Below are positions 1 through 9,685 of a stretch of DNA of 64,000 nucleotides, one piece after another. The DNA is from Hesseltinella vesiculosa (lineage: Eukaryota; Mucoromycota; Mucoromycetes; Mucorales; Cunninghamellaceae), in assembly GCA_002104935.1 (NCBI GenBank), contig MCGT01000026.1, positions 186,001-250,000 on the forward strand, given 5' to 3'. Made by a program: the position numbers and the translations under genes. Under the pieces are notes generated by a model. It was not told where the DNA came from. It worked only from the letters and a program-made list of their open reading frames with translations, and searched no databases. Positions within the stretch are counted from its first letter, which is position 1. Every line of letters begins with the position of its first letter.

Positions 1-453
1 TTGCAAATAAATAAATAGCAAGCTGAAACTTACTATCCATCCACAAGCTGCCCAACGGCACGGAGCGTCATTCTGTCCCCACGCCCCCCCCCTTTTTTTT
101 TTTGAGGGACTCGCTTGGCTGCTATTTTTTCTTTCTGTTCTATTTTTCAGAGTCAAAAACTGGGTTGTTGGGGGGTGGAGGAGTGAGATGCGGGTGGACC
201 ATGAAAGAAAGCTCGGGAGCATTTCCTAAAACGAATGACAATGGACTCCGGCGATTGGGTTCGGACGGAAAGCTCCCAAAAACTGCAAGACCTCCTCTGC
301 TCTTGTCAAATGTCCCAACCTTTTCCAGCCAAAGCCGATCGTTCCGAGATCTCTTTTTGTTTTTTCACTGAAACAAGATTACGAAATAAATAAAGAAAGC
401 AGACCCTACTTCCTTTCCTCTCTTTACATTACATTTCTCCTATTTTTTTACTC
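1..453. other. Spacer upstream of the thioesterase gene; no gene supported
   Basis: There are AATAAATAAATAG-type A/T-rich words at the left edge and homopolymer C and T runs near 84-105. One short open frame on the + strand (about 102-371) starts with a run of Phe codons made by the T tract and has no recognisable domain, so it is not called. The right part is probably the promoter and 5' leader of the gene starting at 454. Confidence 0.5.
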
Positions 454-2083
454 ATGTTTCGATTACCGTCTCGCTTTATGTCTCGGCACCTTGCCACAAG
501 CACAAGACATGTCCGTGGTGCCCAACCCTCCATCCTTCAGGACTTTCAACCACACACAGGTAAGCGATGGTCAAGGCAAAAAAAAAAAAAAAAAAAAAAA
601 AACAGGGCCGACGCTCATCGACAATTTTTCAGCCAGTAAAACCTACACAGTCCGACCGGTGGCGTTTTGGATGGACAAAATTCTAGCAAAGGAAAACAAG
701 AAGCAGCTCTTTGAACATACGCAGCCTCGCAAGCTTGTGTTGAAAAGCATGAATGAGTCATACATGGAAGAGTTCCTGCCCTTCAAATCTTCACCTGCTC
801 TCCTTGATGAATATGTCACCAAGAACGGCGCCATTCGCCATGGCAAGATTCTAGAAGGTAGGCTTACACTGAAGAATTTATAAACCCCGCCACCCACTCA
901 CCTTTGATCGCCCTTTTTTAGACCTTGATGCCTTGGCAGGAGCGATTGCGTATAAGCATGTGGACAATTTCACCGATGGCCCTCCAGTGACACTAGTGAC
1001 AGCATCCGTTGACCGCATGGATATCTTAATGCCCAGTAAAATCGAGAACATGAAGATATCGGGCCATGTAAGCTATGTGGGCAGTAGCAGCATGGAAGTG
1101 TTTGTCAAGATTGACACCATGCCCAACTATGACCCAGCTGTTGTTGACACCACACCTTTTCCTCCAACTGACTTTTTGGCCAAGCCCAACAGCAACACCG
1201 TGATCTACGCCAATTTCACCATGGTTGCACTGGACTCTGTGACTAACAAGTCCGTCAGAGTCAACCCGCTTCGTTTGGCCAACGCAGAAGAAAAGAGTCT
1301 GTTCATGTTTGCTGAAGATGCCAAGCACCGCAAACGCCTGGCATCCGAGGCTGACCTCAGCAAAAAGCCTCCCACCGAAGAAGAGCGTGTCACACTCCAT
1401 GAGCTTTATATGAAATACACCGATGCTGAAAGTAAGTGACCTGTTACTTTATTTTTTCAGGCCATTGACGATTTTTTTCTTAAAGAAAACGTCCGAGCCC
1501 CAGCTGGTACGTTGTGGATGGAAGACACTCGTTTGCAGAGCGTGATTTTGATGCAACCCCAAGATCGAAACATTCACAATAAGGTGTTTGGTGGCTACGT
1601 AAGTGAGCCCACGAGATGGCGATGACTTGATAAAAAAAAAAAAAGAGAGAAAACTGGAAGCTGATTCCTCCCGCTTTTTTTTAACAGTTACTACGATGTG
1701 CTTTGGAGTTGGCGCATGCGACCGGATCTACGCTGGCGCAGAACAATCTGAGTTTGGTGTCCTTGGATGAAAGCTCGTTCCGCAAACCTGTGCCGGTCGG
1801 CTCTGTGCTGAAACTGCAATCACAGGTCACCTATACCCAAGAAAGCGATAAGACCTTGCAAGTCAGCGTGGTGGCTCAGGTGCAAGACATTGAAAAAGGC
1901 ACGTGCGACGTGACAAACACCTTCCATTTTACTTTTGCCAGCCCCGCCAACTCGGTGCCTCGCATTCTACCAAAGACCTATGCCGAAAGCATCCTATACC
2001 TCGAGGGCAAACGTCGCAATGAAAAACGTGGCCAAGCCAAGGAATCTTTGTTGAGACTCATGAGCCCATCTACCGCACTGTAA
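454..2083 (+). CDS. Mitochondrial acyl-CoA thioesterase, ACOT9-like, two HotDog domains
   Basis: Predicted to hydrolyse acyl-CoA to free acid and CoA in the mitochondrion. Exons: 454-559, 606-857, 922-1431, 1486-1598, 1688-2083, which give an uninterrupted 458-residue protein. The N-terminus is basic and rich in Ser/Arg/Thr with few acids, as expected of a matrix-targeting presequence. Two HotDog halves are visible: the first lies around GAIAYKHVDN and the second around HNKVFGGYLLRCALELA, the typical ACOT9/10 pattern, followed by a loop with SLDESSFRKPVPVG. The 3' acceptor of intron 1 is ambiguous: AG at 605 or at 632 are both in frame and differ by 27 nt. Intron 1 has about 24 consecutive A. 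The family assignment is firm; substrate chain length cannot be read from the sequence. Confidence 0.88.
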
Positions 2084-2313
2084 ATGCGTCTCTTTCCCAG
2101 GTTACCCATTCCCCATGCACCGTGGCCTTTTGCACATACACTTCTATATCTTTATTAGCATCTTCATTTTACATATTTACCAGTAATCTAATCATTCATC
2201 GAGAACAATTTAATAATAAACGGCATAAATACCGTGAAGATACGGTGGGGCTGGAGAATGGTGACAGCGTACGAAGATGGACAAATAAAAAAAAAATAAG
2301 CGACTGACTGCGG

Positions 2314-3615
2314 CTAGTAGAATTGGTTGGGTTGAACTCCCCAAGAGGTTTGCATTTCATCACAGTAGGGTGTAGCCATCTGCAGCACTTGTTGATACCG
2401 CTGTTCGTCACGACCAATGCCAAAGATCGAGCCACGGGCTTGCTGCAGCTGGAAAGCGCGTTGTCGTCGCTCCCATTGACACCGTTGCATTAGGTTATCC
2501 AGATACTCTTGCTCGACCTGCTGTTCGATTCGGCGCAGGGCATGGTCGGACTTCTGCATACGCTGGTTCAACTGTTCTGGGTTGACGTAGTAGAGCACGT
2601 TATGCTGCGGCGTGGTGCGGCCCTGGGTGTAGATACTGGAGGGCGTAAAGGTATATGCAGGCGAGGGTTCTGTGGCCATGAATCCAGCAAGCACAGCGTA
2701 CAGGACTAGCAGTAGCACAGGAATTATCTGGACGAAACCAAGGGCTTCCTGTCGCCCATGCTGCTGTTGCTGCTGGGCAAAGGGGTGTTGGCGAGCTTGG
2801 TGGAAGGGGTGCTGTCTGCGGAAGCGCACACGTGTGCCGCCACCAAAGAACATATCAAACAAATCCTCCGCATTGACATCGTTGCCTCCAAACTGGTGTT
2901 GATGATAGTAATGTGTGGAGGATGGACGGCTGTTGGTAGCTCGGTTATCTGGGTCACCTCCACTGGCGTCATGAATGGCTCGTTTCTGAGGATCTGATAG
3001 CACCGTGAACGCCTTGGAGATCACTATGTAATAAAAATGGAAGAGTCAGCCTTTTTCCCCCTCTCCTTTGCGTTTGCCAGAGACAGTCCATGCTTACACT
3101 TGAAAGCTTCATCGGCGCCTGGCGCAGAATTCTTGTCAGGATGGAATTGCAAGGCGAGCTAGAAAAGGGGATGGAAACGAAAAATGAATATACAAAGACA
3201 CATTCTTTACCATTGCACCACTGTGCCTGTTCTGTGCTACCTTTCGATACGATTTTTTGATGTGGGCATCTGTGCACGACTTCTCCAGCGAAAGGATCTT
3301 GTAGTAATCATGACCACAGGACAGGATGGTCTTGACAGCAGTGACTTGTTCGGTCGTGTATTTCTTTTCCGGAGGTGTAGGTGGATTAACAGTGGAGCGA
3401 TTACGGAGACCGGAGGAAGGGGACGGTGAGGGAGTGGACGATGGCTGTTTTTGAGATGAGGTTTGAATACGCTGTAGCAATGATTCAGCTTGATCTGTTG
3501 GGTATAGGCTCATTGATTTCTTGGCAAACTTGAGTGCCGCATCAATGTTGAGGTTAGAAAAGTGCTTCTCAGCAATGGAAATGCAACGAAGGGCTTCATC
3601 TTTGTTGACTTCCAT
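2314..3615 (-). CDS. J-domain co-chaperone of the ER membrane, DNAJB12/14 type
   Basis: An Hsp40 co-chaperone that would stimulate Hsp70 at the cytosolic face of the ER, a role known for DNAJB12/14 in quality control of membrane proteins. Exons (reading right to left): 3615-3241, 3158-3098, 3023-2314, giving 381 residues. The N-terminal segment MEVNKDEALRCISIAEKHF is the DNAJB12-type leader before the J domain. The J domain runs from about residue 108 and has the HPD motif in LALQFHPDKN, split by two introns. A Gly/Phe-poor His/Gln-rich linker follows, then one membrane helix (GFVQIIPVLLLVLYAVLAGF) and a C-terminal DUF1977-like region. It is divergent from the INTS2-like gene, with a repeat copy between them. 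The start is the only Met giving the conserved leader. Confidence 0.88.
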
Positions 3616-4137
3616 TGCATGTAAAACAACAGAAAAAAAAAAAGAGAGAGAGAGAGAGAAAAAGAAGGGGGAGAAATGAGCCAGAAACGTTTTTTTTTTT
3701 TTTTGAACCCTGTTTTTTTAATCGCCGCGTGGGGCTCAAAGAAAAAAAAACGACACGGCCTCACCTCCGAGTGGCCACAGGTGGTTGATACAGTACTAGT
3801 GCGGTGATGGACTCTTATAAGCCTTCTTACCTTGGTCTTGTGAGATTGCACCCAAGGCTTTTGCTCACGTTGATTTAGCGATGACATGGTGTAAGGCTTA
3901 CCAAAGGCGATTTTGATTTTGGCGAGGTTTCTAGGCCGTAACTTGGCTAACGGCACTAACCTCTCGCTTCGAGCTGCTTGCAGTATGTCTGACAGCCTGG
4001 GATTTTAACGTTGTTCGCTCCTCTTGAGGTAGTTTGGCGTGTATAGAGTGAGGCTGCGAAAAAGAAAAAATAGGAGGAGACGCCAAATTTGGCTGGAGGT
4101 TTTTTTTTTTTTAATTTTTGAAAAAAAAATAATAACC
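3616..4137. other. Leader/spacer with GA repeat and T runs; no gene supported
   Basis: A (GA)n stretch near 3643-3660 and long A/T runs lie just upstream of the J-protein start. On the minus strand a short open frame (3956 leftward, inner Met near 3888) ends at a good donor (AAG|GTAAGA at about 3829). It could be a 5' leader exon of the J-protein gene or a micro-gene, but no continuation could be found. Confidence 0.35.
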
Positions 4138-4385
4138 AAAGGTTCCACATCACTCTTGAGCTAATGAATCTGCATGATATTTTGCATGGGGTCAGTAAAT
4201 CATAAGCGAGGATGATGCTGAAAAACCAGGTGGATTGGTGAAGGTCACCCAGCCAACTTGGGCGAGCTTCGTTTTGACCCGCCCGACTCGCCAGCCAAAA
4301 TATGGCTATTTTCCAAGGAACCCACGCCCAGGAGATCCGATCAAAACGTTCACGGCAAAATCATCCTAAATGGATTTGCACTGAA
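4138..4385 (-). repeat. Copy A of a dispersed non-coding repeat
   Basis: Read on the minus strand, this stretch lines up with copies at 20.57-20.80, 25.80-26.01 and 58.21-58.45 kb. Shared words in order: GATC.GATC.CCTGGGG, a block rich in GGCCGAT/GCCATATTTT, AGTTGGCTGGG, ACCTTCACCAATC, TTTTTCAGCA.CATCATC, CCATGCAAAAT, TTAGCTCAAGAGTG, then a T run followed by CAAAA. No coding capacity. It lies immediately upstream of the INTS2-like gene and may overlap its promoter. Confidence 0.7.
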
Positions 4386-4565
4386 TTTGCCATACGAGTA
4401 TAGAATGAAAAGAAATGAGCCCAAATGAAAGTACTAGCCTTTCTGACGCCTTGGTACGGAAAGGTCTGGCAAATCTTAAACGTCCACAAGCCTGGTTATT
4501 TTTACCGATCCCGCTCTTTTTTTTTTTTTTTTATTTCATTCACATTTCTTGACAAGCTTTGCGGC

Positions 4566-6912
4566 ATGGCGACAACGTCAAATACGATCGACATTTTATA
4601 CGAATTACTGAACAATGGTGTGTTTCGCTCAATTGATTACAAGACAAAGATTTTCGACTGCCTGACCAAGTCGACGCTGCCACTTCACTCACAACTGATA
4701 CCCATGCTGAAAGAATACGTGAAAAAGTAAGCTTTCATGGAGACGCGTGTATGACTTCGGTTACTTACGTTTATTGATTCTGTAACGTAGCTGCTTGCTT
4801 GACCGCACCGATCACATTCCAGAGTCTTGGATCATTCCACTGGTCAGAATGAAAGAAGGATCGTCCTGGCAGGTATCACAGGTCTTGTTGACGCTGTACA
4901 TGCTACAGTATAATGCTAGTATCATTGCGATGCGTATGGATCCAAACTTCAAACTTATTGTTCTGGATGGCCCTCCCATAACTCAACACTCATCGTATTT
5001 GGCTCTTGATATTGGTCAGGTTATTCCTCTCCGCGCCATGCTGACCTTCATCGAACACCATCCAGCCTACCAGCTTATCTATCCCGAATTCGTCTCCCTC
5101 ATTGCCGCCGCCTACCCCGAAATCCTGGACGTTACCAGCTTTTTGTTACGAGAAGGGAGAGATCCTGTGCCATCAAGGCAAGCTAGTCAACACAAAAGAC
5201 TGATTTGGAGCAGTAACCAGTCTGACTTTTTTTTTTTTTTTTTTTTTTTTTTAGCAACTATACCCTGAAGTCTGCGTCGATCAACAAATTATTACTGTCC
5301 CTTGCTAGCCACGATAGCAACCCGGAGGAGACCGTGTTTGGTAAAGCATGCAAGGAGAGCGAGGAAACGTACCCACATTTTTTTTCTTGAAATCTTAGCT
5401 CTCAAGCAGCTCGAGCGCATGGATCTATTTCAAGCCAGCACGCATGCCCAAACCGTCATTGATAGCCTTCTTGTCCCTTGCCTTGAGCCGTAAGCGACAC
5501 ACGAGTCGTTGCCCACTCTAAAAAAAAAGCATGCTCTCTTATTAACCCTTAGGTCGATGGACAAGCGTGTGGTGAATGCATTCGTGTCGGCGTGGGAGAC
5601 GTTTCACCAATGGATACCCAATCAGGTCTGGCTGGCTACCATCAATTGTCTCTTGCCAAAAAATCAACACGTCATTTTCCACGATCTCATCAAAACACCC
5701 ATCATCCTCTTCCAATGCGATCCTCGGATCTTCAATTCCACTCAGTTACTTCCGCTGTGGTTATTGGTAAGAGACAAAGAACTGCCCTCAGTTCTCAGCA
5801 CTCACAGGCTCCTGATTTTTTTGATTTTTGTGCAACACTTAGATTTTGCAATGTATCCGCACAAGCTACAGGCACCGCATCTGGCAGAAATACCACATCG
5901 ACTATCCCAAAAGTAACGTAGGTGCTCTTTTCTCACCCAGCGTTGATTTGGCAAACACTTCATTTTTTTTTTTAGATTTCTTTTAATAATCGAAACGTCA
6001 TGGCCTTGATCAATGGCCAAGATTCCGAAATCCTTCAGCTTCTGCTTGAAAAGTGCAAGGCCCTACCAGGCGACAGTGAAGGTAAGGAAAGAGGGTGCGG
6101 CAAATTTGTACTCAGCGATCGCTTATATACTTTGGCTCCAGACATGTTGAGCAATCGGCGCAAGCTGTTTTGTAGATTTATGCATGGCGTATTTGTGGAT
6201 GATAGAGAAGGCTTGCTTATCAAGGCCCTTCATTTTCAAACGTATGCAATTGATCTTATTCCAATGATGGTCAAACTCGTGCCGTCGATGTGTAAGCGAG
6301 AGCAGATGGAATTCTTGGAAAGAACTGACCCTTCTTTGTGTTCCATACATATCCACTCTAGTTACCATGTGCAATCATCTACCAGAGCTGATCCGCCAGC
6401 CTTACATCGAGAAGCAAGTCTTTGGCACGCTCTTGGGCTGTTATTTATGTGAAAAGTATCCAATGGACTCAACGTATGCCCTGAATAGCCTAAAAAAAAG
6501 GAGACTGCCGCTTTAACCCACCACTTCATTTTTGCCCGTAACCAGACTTGTCTTGGCCGAAAGAGTCGTTTTACCTCGCGTTTTGAAGATTGCTATGTCA
6601 CCAACCAATGCCGAATCCAACTCACTCCAGCCTCCAAATGAATGTGTACCCTCCGAATACCTCAACCAAACCCTCCCTGGTCTAGCTCACTTGGCTCACG
6701 CGTTTCCTCATATTAGCCAACAAATCATCGACTTGCTACGTGATATCCAGGCATGCCTGCCACCTCCCAACAGTTTTTTCGAAAAACAAGGAAGCAGCCG
6801 CATCATCATCCTCCTCCAGTTACACAAGATCCTCCAGGACGCCTTGAATGATGTTTCGGCCGAGTTGAGGAATGCCGCCAATGTGAACAAGGCATGCGAG
6901 CCTATTGATTAA
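4566..6912 (+). CDS. Integrator complex subunit 2 (INTS2)-like protein, short form
   Basis: Ten exons: 4566-4726, 4791-5177, 5255-5340, 5399-5489, 5553-5766, 5843-5917, 5976-6081, 6142-6291, 6362-6473, 6546-6912, giving 582 residues. The most telling region is residues about 380-520, where the order KALHFQTYAIDLIP, LVPSM, NHLPELIRQPYIEKQVFGTL, RLVLAERVVLPRVL and PGLAHLAHAFP follows the C-terminal part of animal INTS2 almost segment by segment. Animal INTS2 is about 1,200 residues, so this protein corresponds to roughly its C-terminal half. It is all alpha-helical with no catalytic motif. Integrator cleaves nascent RNA at snRNA and other RNA polymerase II genes; INTS2 is a scaffold of its core. 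Intron 2 uses a GC donor (AG|GCAAGC) and holds about 26 T. The start at 4566 is preferred over an in-frame upstream ATG at 4425, which would translate a T run. Confidence 0.8.
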
Positions 6913-7135
6913 TGCTTTTTTTCTTGGGAATAAAGTTCGAATCAGGCACCCTCTTTCCCACCGTTTAAAACAATTGTCACCATTGTATGTGGCGCAGGGC
7001 AAAGGAAAAGAAACCTCATCCCTGTAATTTTCAGCCTCACTTTTCAGCCTTCCTGATCCGTTGCTTATGTAAGAGGGTCTAAATTACGTTAGCATTGGCC
7101 CTGTACGCTGAGCAGTCCCTTTTGTATTGGGCACA

Positions 7136-7141
7136 TATAAA
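7136..7141 (+). promoter_or_regulatory. TATA box of the small secreted protein gene
   Basis: TATAAA lies 46 bp upstream of the ATG at 7188, with a very short leader. This fits a strongly or conditionally expressed secreted-protein gene. Confidence 0.5.
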
Positions 7142-7187
7142 GCAATGGCCTGAGGACTTCTTTCACTCGAGTCTTCAAAAAAAAAAC

Positions 7188-7454
7188 ATGAACGCAAGGT
7201 TGGGTTTGGTGCTTGCTTGCATAGTCGCCCTCATGGCCTTGGTGTCCGCTGAATACCTGAACATGCAAGTGAAGTATGGCAATAAAAAGCTGTGCCAAGG
7301 TGTAGCTTCGTATGGTGATGCCGATACCTACTGCTTGAACTGTATCCTGATGTGGGAGCAACCGGGTGTCGTCACTCTACGTGGTCAAGACTATGCCATG
7401 GCCAAGAAATGTTGCCAAGCCATTGGCAACCTCACCCTCGCAGACTTTAAGTAA
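7188..7454 (+). CDS. Small secreted cysteine-rich protein
   Basis: An 88-residue single-exon protein. Residues 1-21 form a clear signal peptide (basic start, hydrophobic core, cleavage after LVSA). The mature chain of about 67 residues has Cys at 36, 49, 52, 75 and 76, an odd number, and ends ADFK. No known domain is recognised. The start at 7188 is chosen because it gives the signal peptide and sits right behind a TATA box; an upstream in-frame ATG would bury the signal. The size and pattern fit fungal small secreted proteins (possible surface or effector-like roles), but function is unknown. Confidence 0.7.
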   Translation: MNARLGLVLACIVALMALVSAEYLNMQVKYGNKKLCQGVASYGDADTYCLNCILMWEQPGVVTLRGQDYAMAKKCCQAIGNLTLADFK

Positions 7455-7585
7455 CCTCAATTTGGAATAAACCATCATACCAACAGCGTGTTTGCGTGTG
7501 TCCTTGCCATATGGATTGCAGCTGCCCACGCGGCTATATGGATCTTGATGTCTGGCATTATTATTCCTCTAATTTTATTCAATTT

Positions 7586-8179
7586 TCAGCGATGAACCGA
7601 GTACTCAATGAAGGATATGTTGTTGTTGGTATTGACGGCGGCATCGGTTGGGGCTGACGCCAACAAAATGATCTGGTCAGGCTTCTCCACGACCAGTCTT
7701 ATTGAAGATTCCATCACTTGTGTGTGCATGCCTGTAATTTCCAGCCAGTTGTCTTTGTGGTATCCTGTAGAAATAGCATTTGGTTAAACTTTGATGGAAC
7801 ACGTTACGACGCTTTTTTATTCTGTTTGCTTACGTGTGGGTGAGGTGACACGAAGCATCACACAGCCTGAGTGATCAGCAACCAGGTACTCACTAACAAC
7901 CTGCTTGGTTCCTACGAAAAAGAAAAAGAAAAAAAAGGAGGTAAGACACTATCACTTGAGAATAATGAATCAAGGTGTAGGGTAATGTGCAATGTGGGAC
8001 TTGATGCTTGCCTTCAACCGTCGCATCCACGGAGACCATCCAGTCGATGACTTTTACTTGCAGGTGGACATTGTGCTGGTTTGGTCGTAATTGACTGATG
8101 CATTGCTCAACTATAAACGAAAAGAAAATGCCAATGAGCTGTATGTCTAGCGCACCAGCAATGATCTACCTGCCGGCAT
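7586..8179 (-). CDS. Small OB-fold single-strand nucleic-acid-binding protein (SOSS-B/hSSB-like)
   Basis: Four exons on the minus strand: 8179-8170, 8110-8012, 7911-7834, 7764-7586, giving 121 residues. The first exon encodes only MPA plus one base. The body reads as an OB fold: ISQLRPNQHNVHLQVKVIDW (strand 1 with the LRP..H.V.L.VKV signature), SEYLVADHSGCVMLRVTS (strands with the AD.SG turn) and WLEITGMHTQVMESSIRLVV (last strands). This is the pattern of SOSS-B/hSSB1 and the plant OB-fold DNA-binding homologues. The known role of that family is ssDNA binding in DNA-damage signalling together with INTS3. Intron 2 has a GC donor (AG|GCAAGC). Its tail is convergent with the secreted protein gene (131 bp between the stops). 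Confidence 0.72.
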
Positions 8180-8989
8180 TGCTGGAATAAACGGTGCACA
8201 AAAGCGAAGAAAAAGGAAAAATTGCCCTTCGCTACGGGAAAAAATGGTGTGAAAAAAATAGCGGAAGACAGACGCAAACCAAAAGACAACTCGAAATCAG
8301 ACACAAGGCATTTTAAATGAGGACAACACCAATTTGAGAAGCTTGAAGTTAACCTTGCTTTTATTCTTACGAGAGCCTTGACCCACAAATTGATTTATGG
8401 AGTCACGAGTCTTGCACCTTGGCTGTCCCTTACTTCTTTTCCTACTTTTTTTACTGCTTTTTTTTTTATTATCAAGGTTAAGCACCGAACGGATTCGATA
8501 GGTTGCTTGTTTAACATCTTTCACTTTGTCTCAATTTACTCATTATCATTTTTACCATGAATAAAAGTGACATATTTACGTTTTAGCAGCCATACAACAG
8601 CAGCAACAAACAAAAAAAAACAAAAAGAAAACCTGTCATTTTCGCCAGGCGTGATCAAAAACCACAGTGCGAGGACAAAGTGTTGAGAAATGGCTGTTTT
8701 TGGGATCATCGCCCTCTCATGCAGTGGATGGAAGAGGTTGAAGGCTGACAAACATGCACTAAAAAATGATCAGCACGCCCTTGATCTGAAAATGATTTAG
8801 CGATCCGCCAAAAAGCTATTGACGACCCAATATTAGCGACAATGGACTCTGGCCTGTTTGTGTCAATTTGCTAAAATGCTGTTGTTTATCTACAGAAAAC
8901 TTAGCTATTGCTGGTCTTTTCTAGCTGGTACAGGTACAAATTTTGATAGCATTTTGATTTCTGTTTCTCGATCCACGTGAAAATATTAA
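8180..8989. other. Spacer; no gene supported
   Basis: A/T-rich. On the minus strand there is a lysine-rich open frame (about 8524-8297) without a homologue that I recognise, ending in a stop before any good splice donor. It may be leader sequence of the OB-fold gene. Nothing else is evident. Confidence 0.4.
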
Positions 8990-9632
8990 TTAAATGAAAT
9001 CTGGGGCAGGAGGTGCGGAATTTATTGTGCCACTCACTGCGTGTTGACGCCTTGGATGCTCAGCAATGTAACCGTGAGAGTGGCTGTCGCCAAGCGATTT
9101 TCGTCGAGGAATACGATGCAATAGACCATAACCCAGATCACAGCCTAAAGAGCCATGTCTGCCCCAATCGCAATTAGGCACAATGATGACCTTCTAGGAA
9201 GCATAAAAAAAAAAGAAAATCAGTCGACGTTTACGCATTCGATTTTTTTTTTTTTTTTTACCTCGCGACAGATATCCCATTCATAAAATTATCTTCGTTG
9301 TAACACTGTTTGAGGACTGTTTCCGATCATATATATAGTTGGTATGAGGTATAATGCCAGCCATCTCTGCTGGAGGATTGGGTGATACATTCAATATATG
9401 CCATACATATTCGCCAACTTTTCCTTTGTGCAATACCGTTTGGAGCATCCTACCACGAAAGAGGCAGAGAGGAAAGGTTGAATAAAGACAAAAAAAAAAG
9501 AGAGAGACGCGAGACCCAGCCTTTACCTAGAAGACTGTGTTCATCGGATTGGGAAGACCAGCCTTGGCTAGGTACAATGTCATCGAAAAATTGCTGAATA
9601 CCAGCATGCACGGCAGGTGAATTTTCCTTGAC
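8990..9632 (-). pseudogene. Decayed GRASP (GORASP/Grh1) Golgi/secretion gene
   Basis: Three exon-like blocks with usable splice sites remain: 9632-9527, 9449-9262 and 9190-8990. Block 1 encodes VKENSPAVHAGIQQFFDDIV, matching the start of the first GRASP PDZ, then jumps directly to PSQGW...SLLG, so about 45 residues of the domain are missing. Block 2 starts GCSKRYC and then needs a frame change to reach VWHILNVSPNPPAEMAG, another at a TATATATA run to reach IGNSPQTVL, and meets TAA before FYEWDICRE. Block 3 ([10 protein letters not shown], then [16 protein letters not shown]) is open to a stop at 8990. The N-terminus is absent because the histidine-kinase gene ends at 9686. Introns are retained, so this is a DNA-level relic and not a processed copy. 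Confidence 0.8.
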
Positions 9633-9685
9633 CTAAAAAGTCCATCAAGATCAGAATCGTGTCATCAGGATCGTTTACCTACAAA

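Noticed and set aside
102..371. 89-codon open frame on + near the left edge
   Set aside because: Begins with Phe run over T tract, no domain, no splice context.
3833..3956. Short minus-strand frame with MSSLNQREQKPWVQSHKTK and a good donor
   Set aside because: No downstream exon found; may be a leader exon of the J-protein gene.
8297..8524. Lys-rich 75-codon frame on the minus strand
   Set aside because: A/T-run-coded Lys text, no homologue recognised, no splice link to the OB-fold gene.
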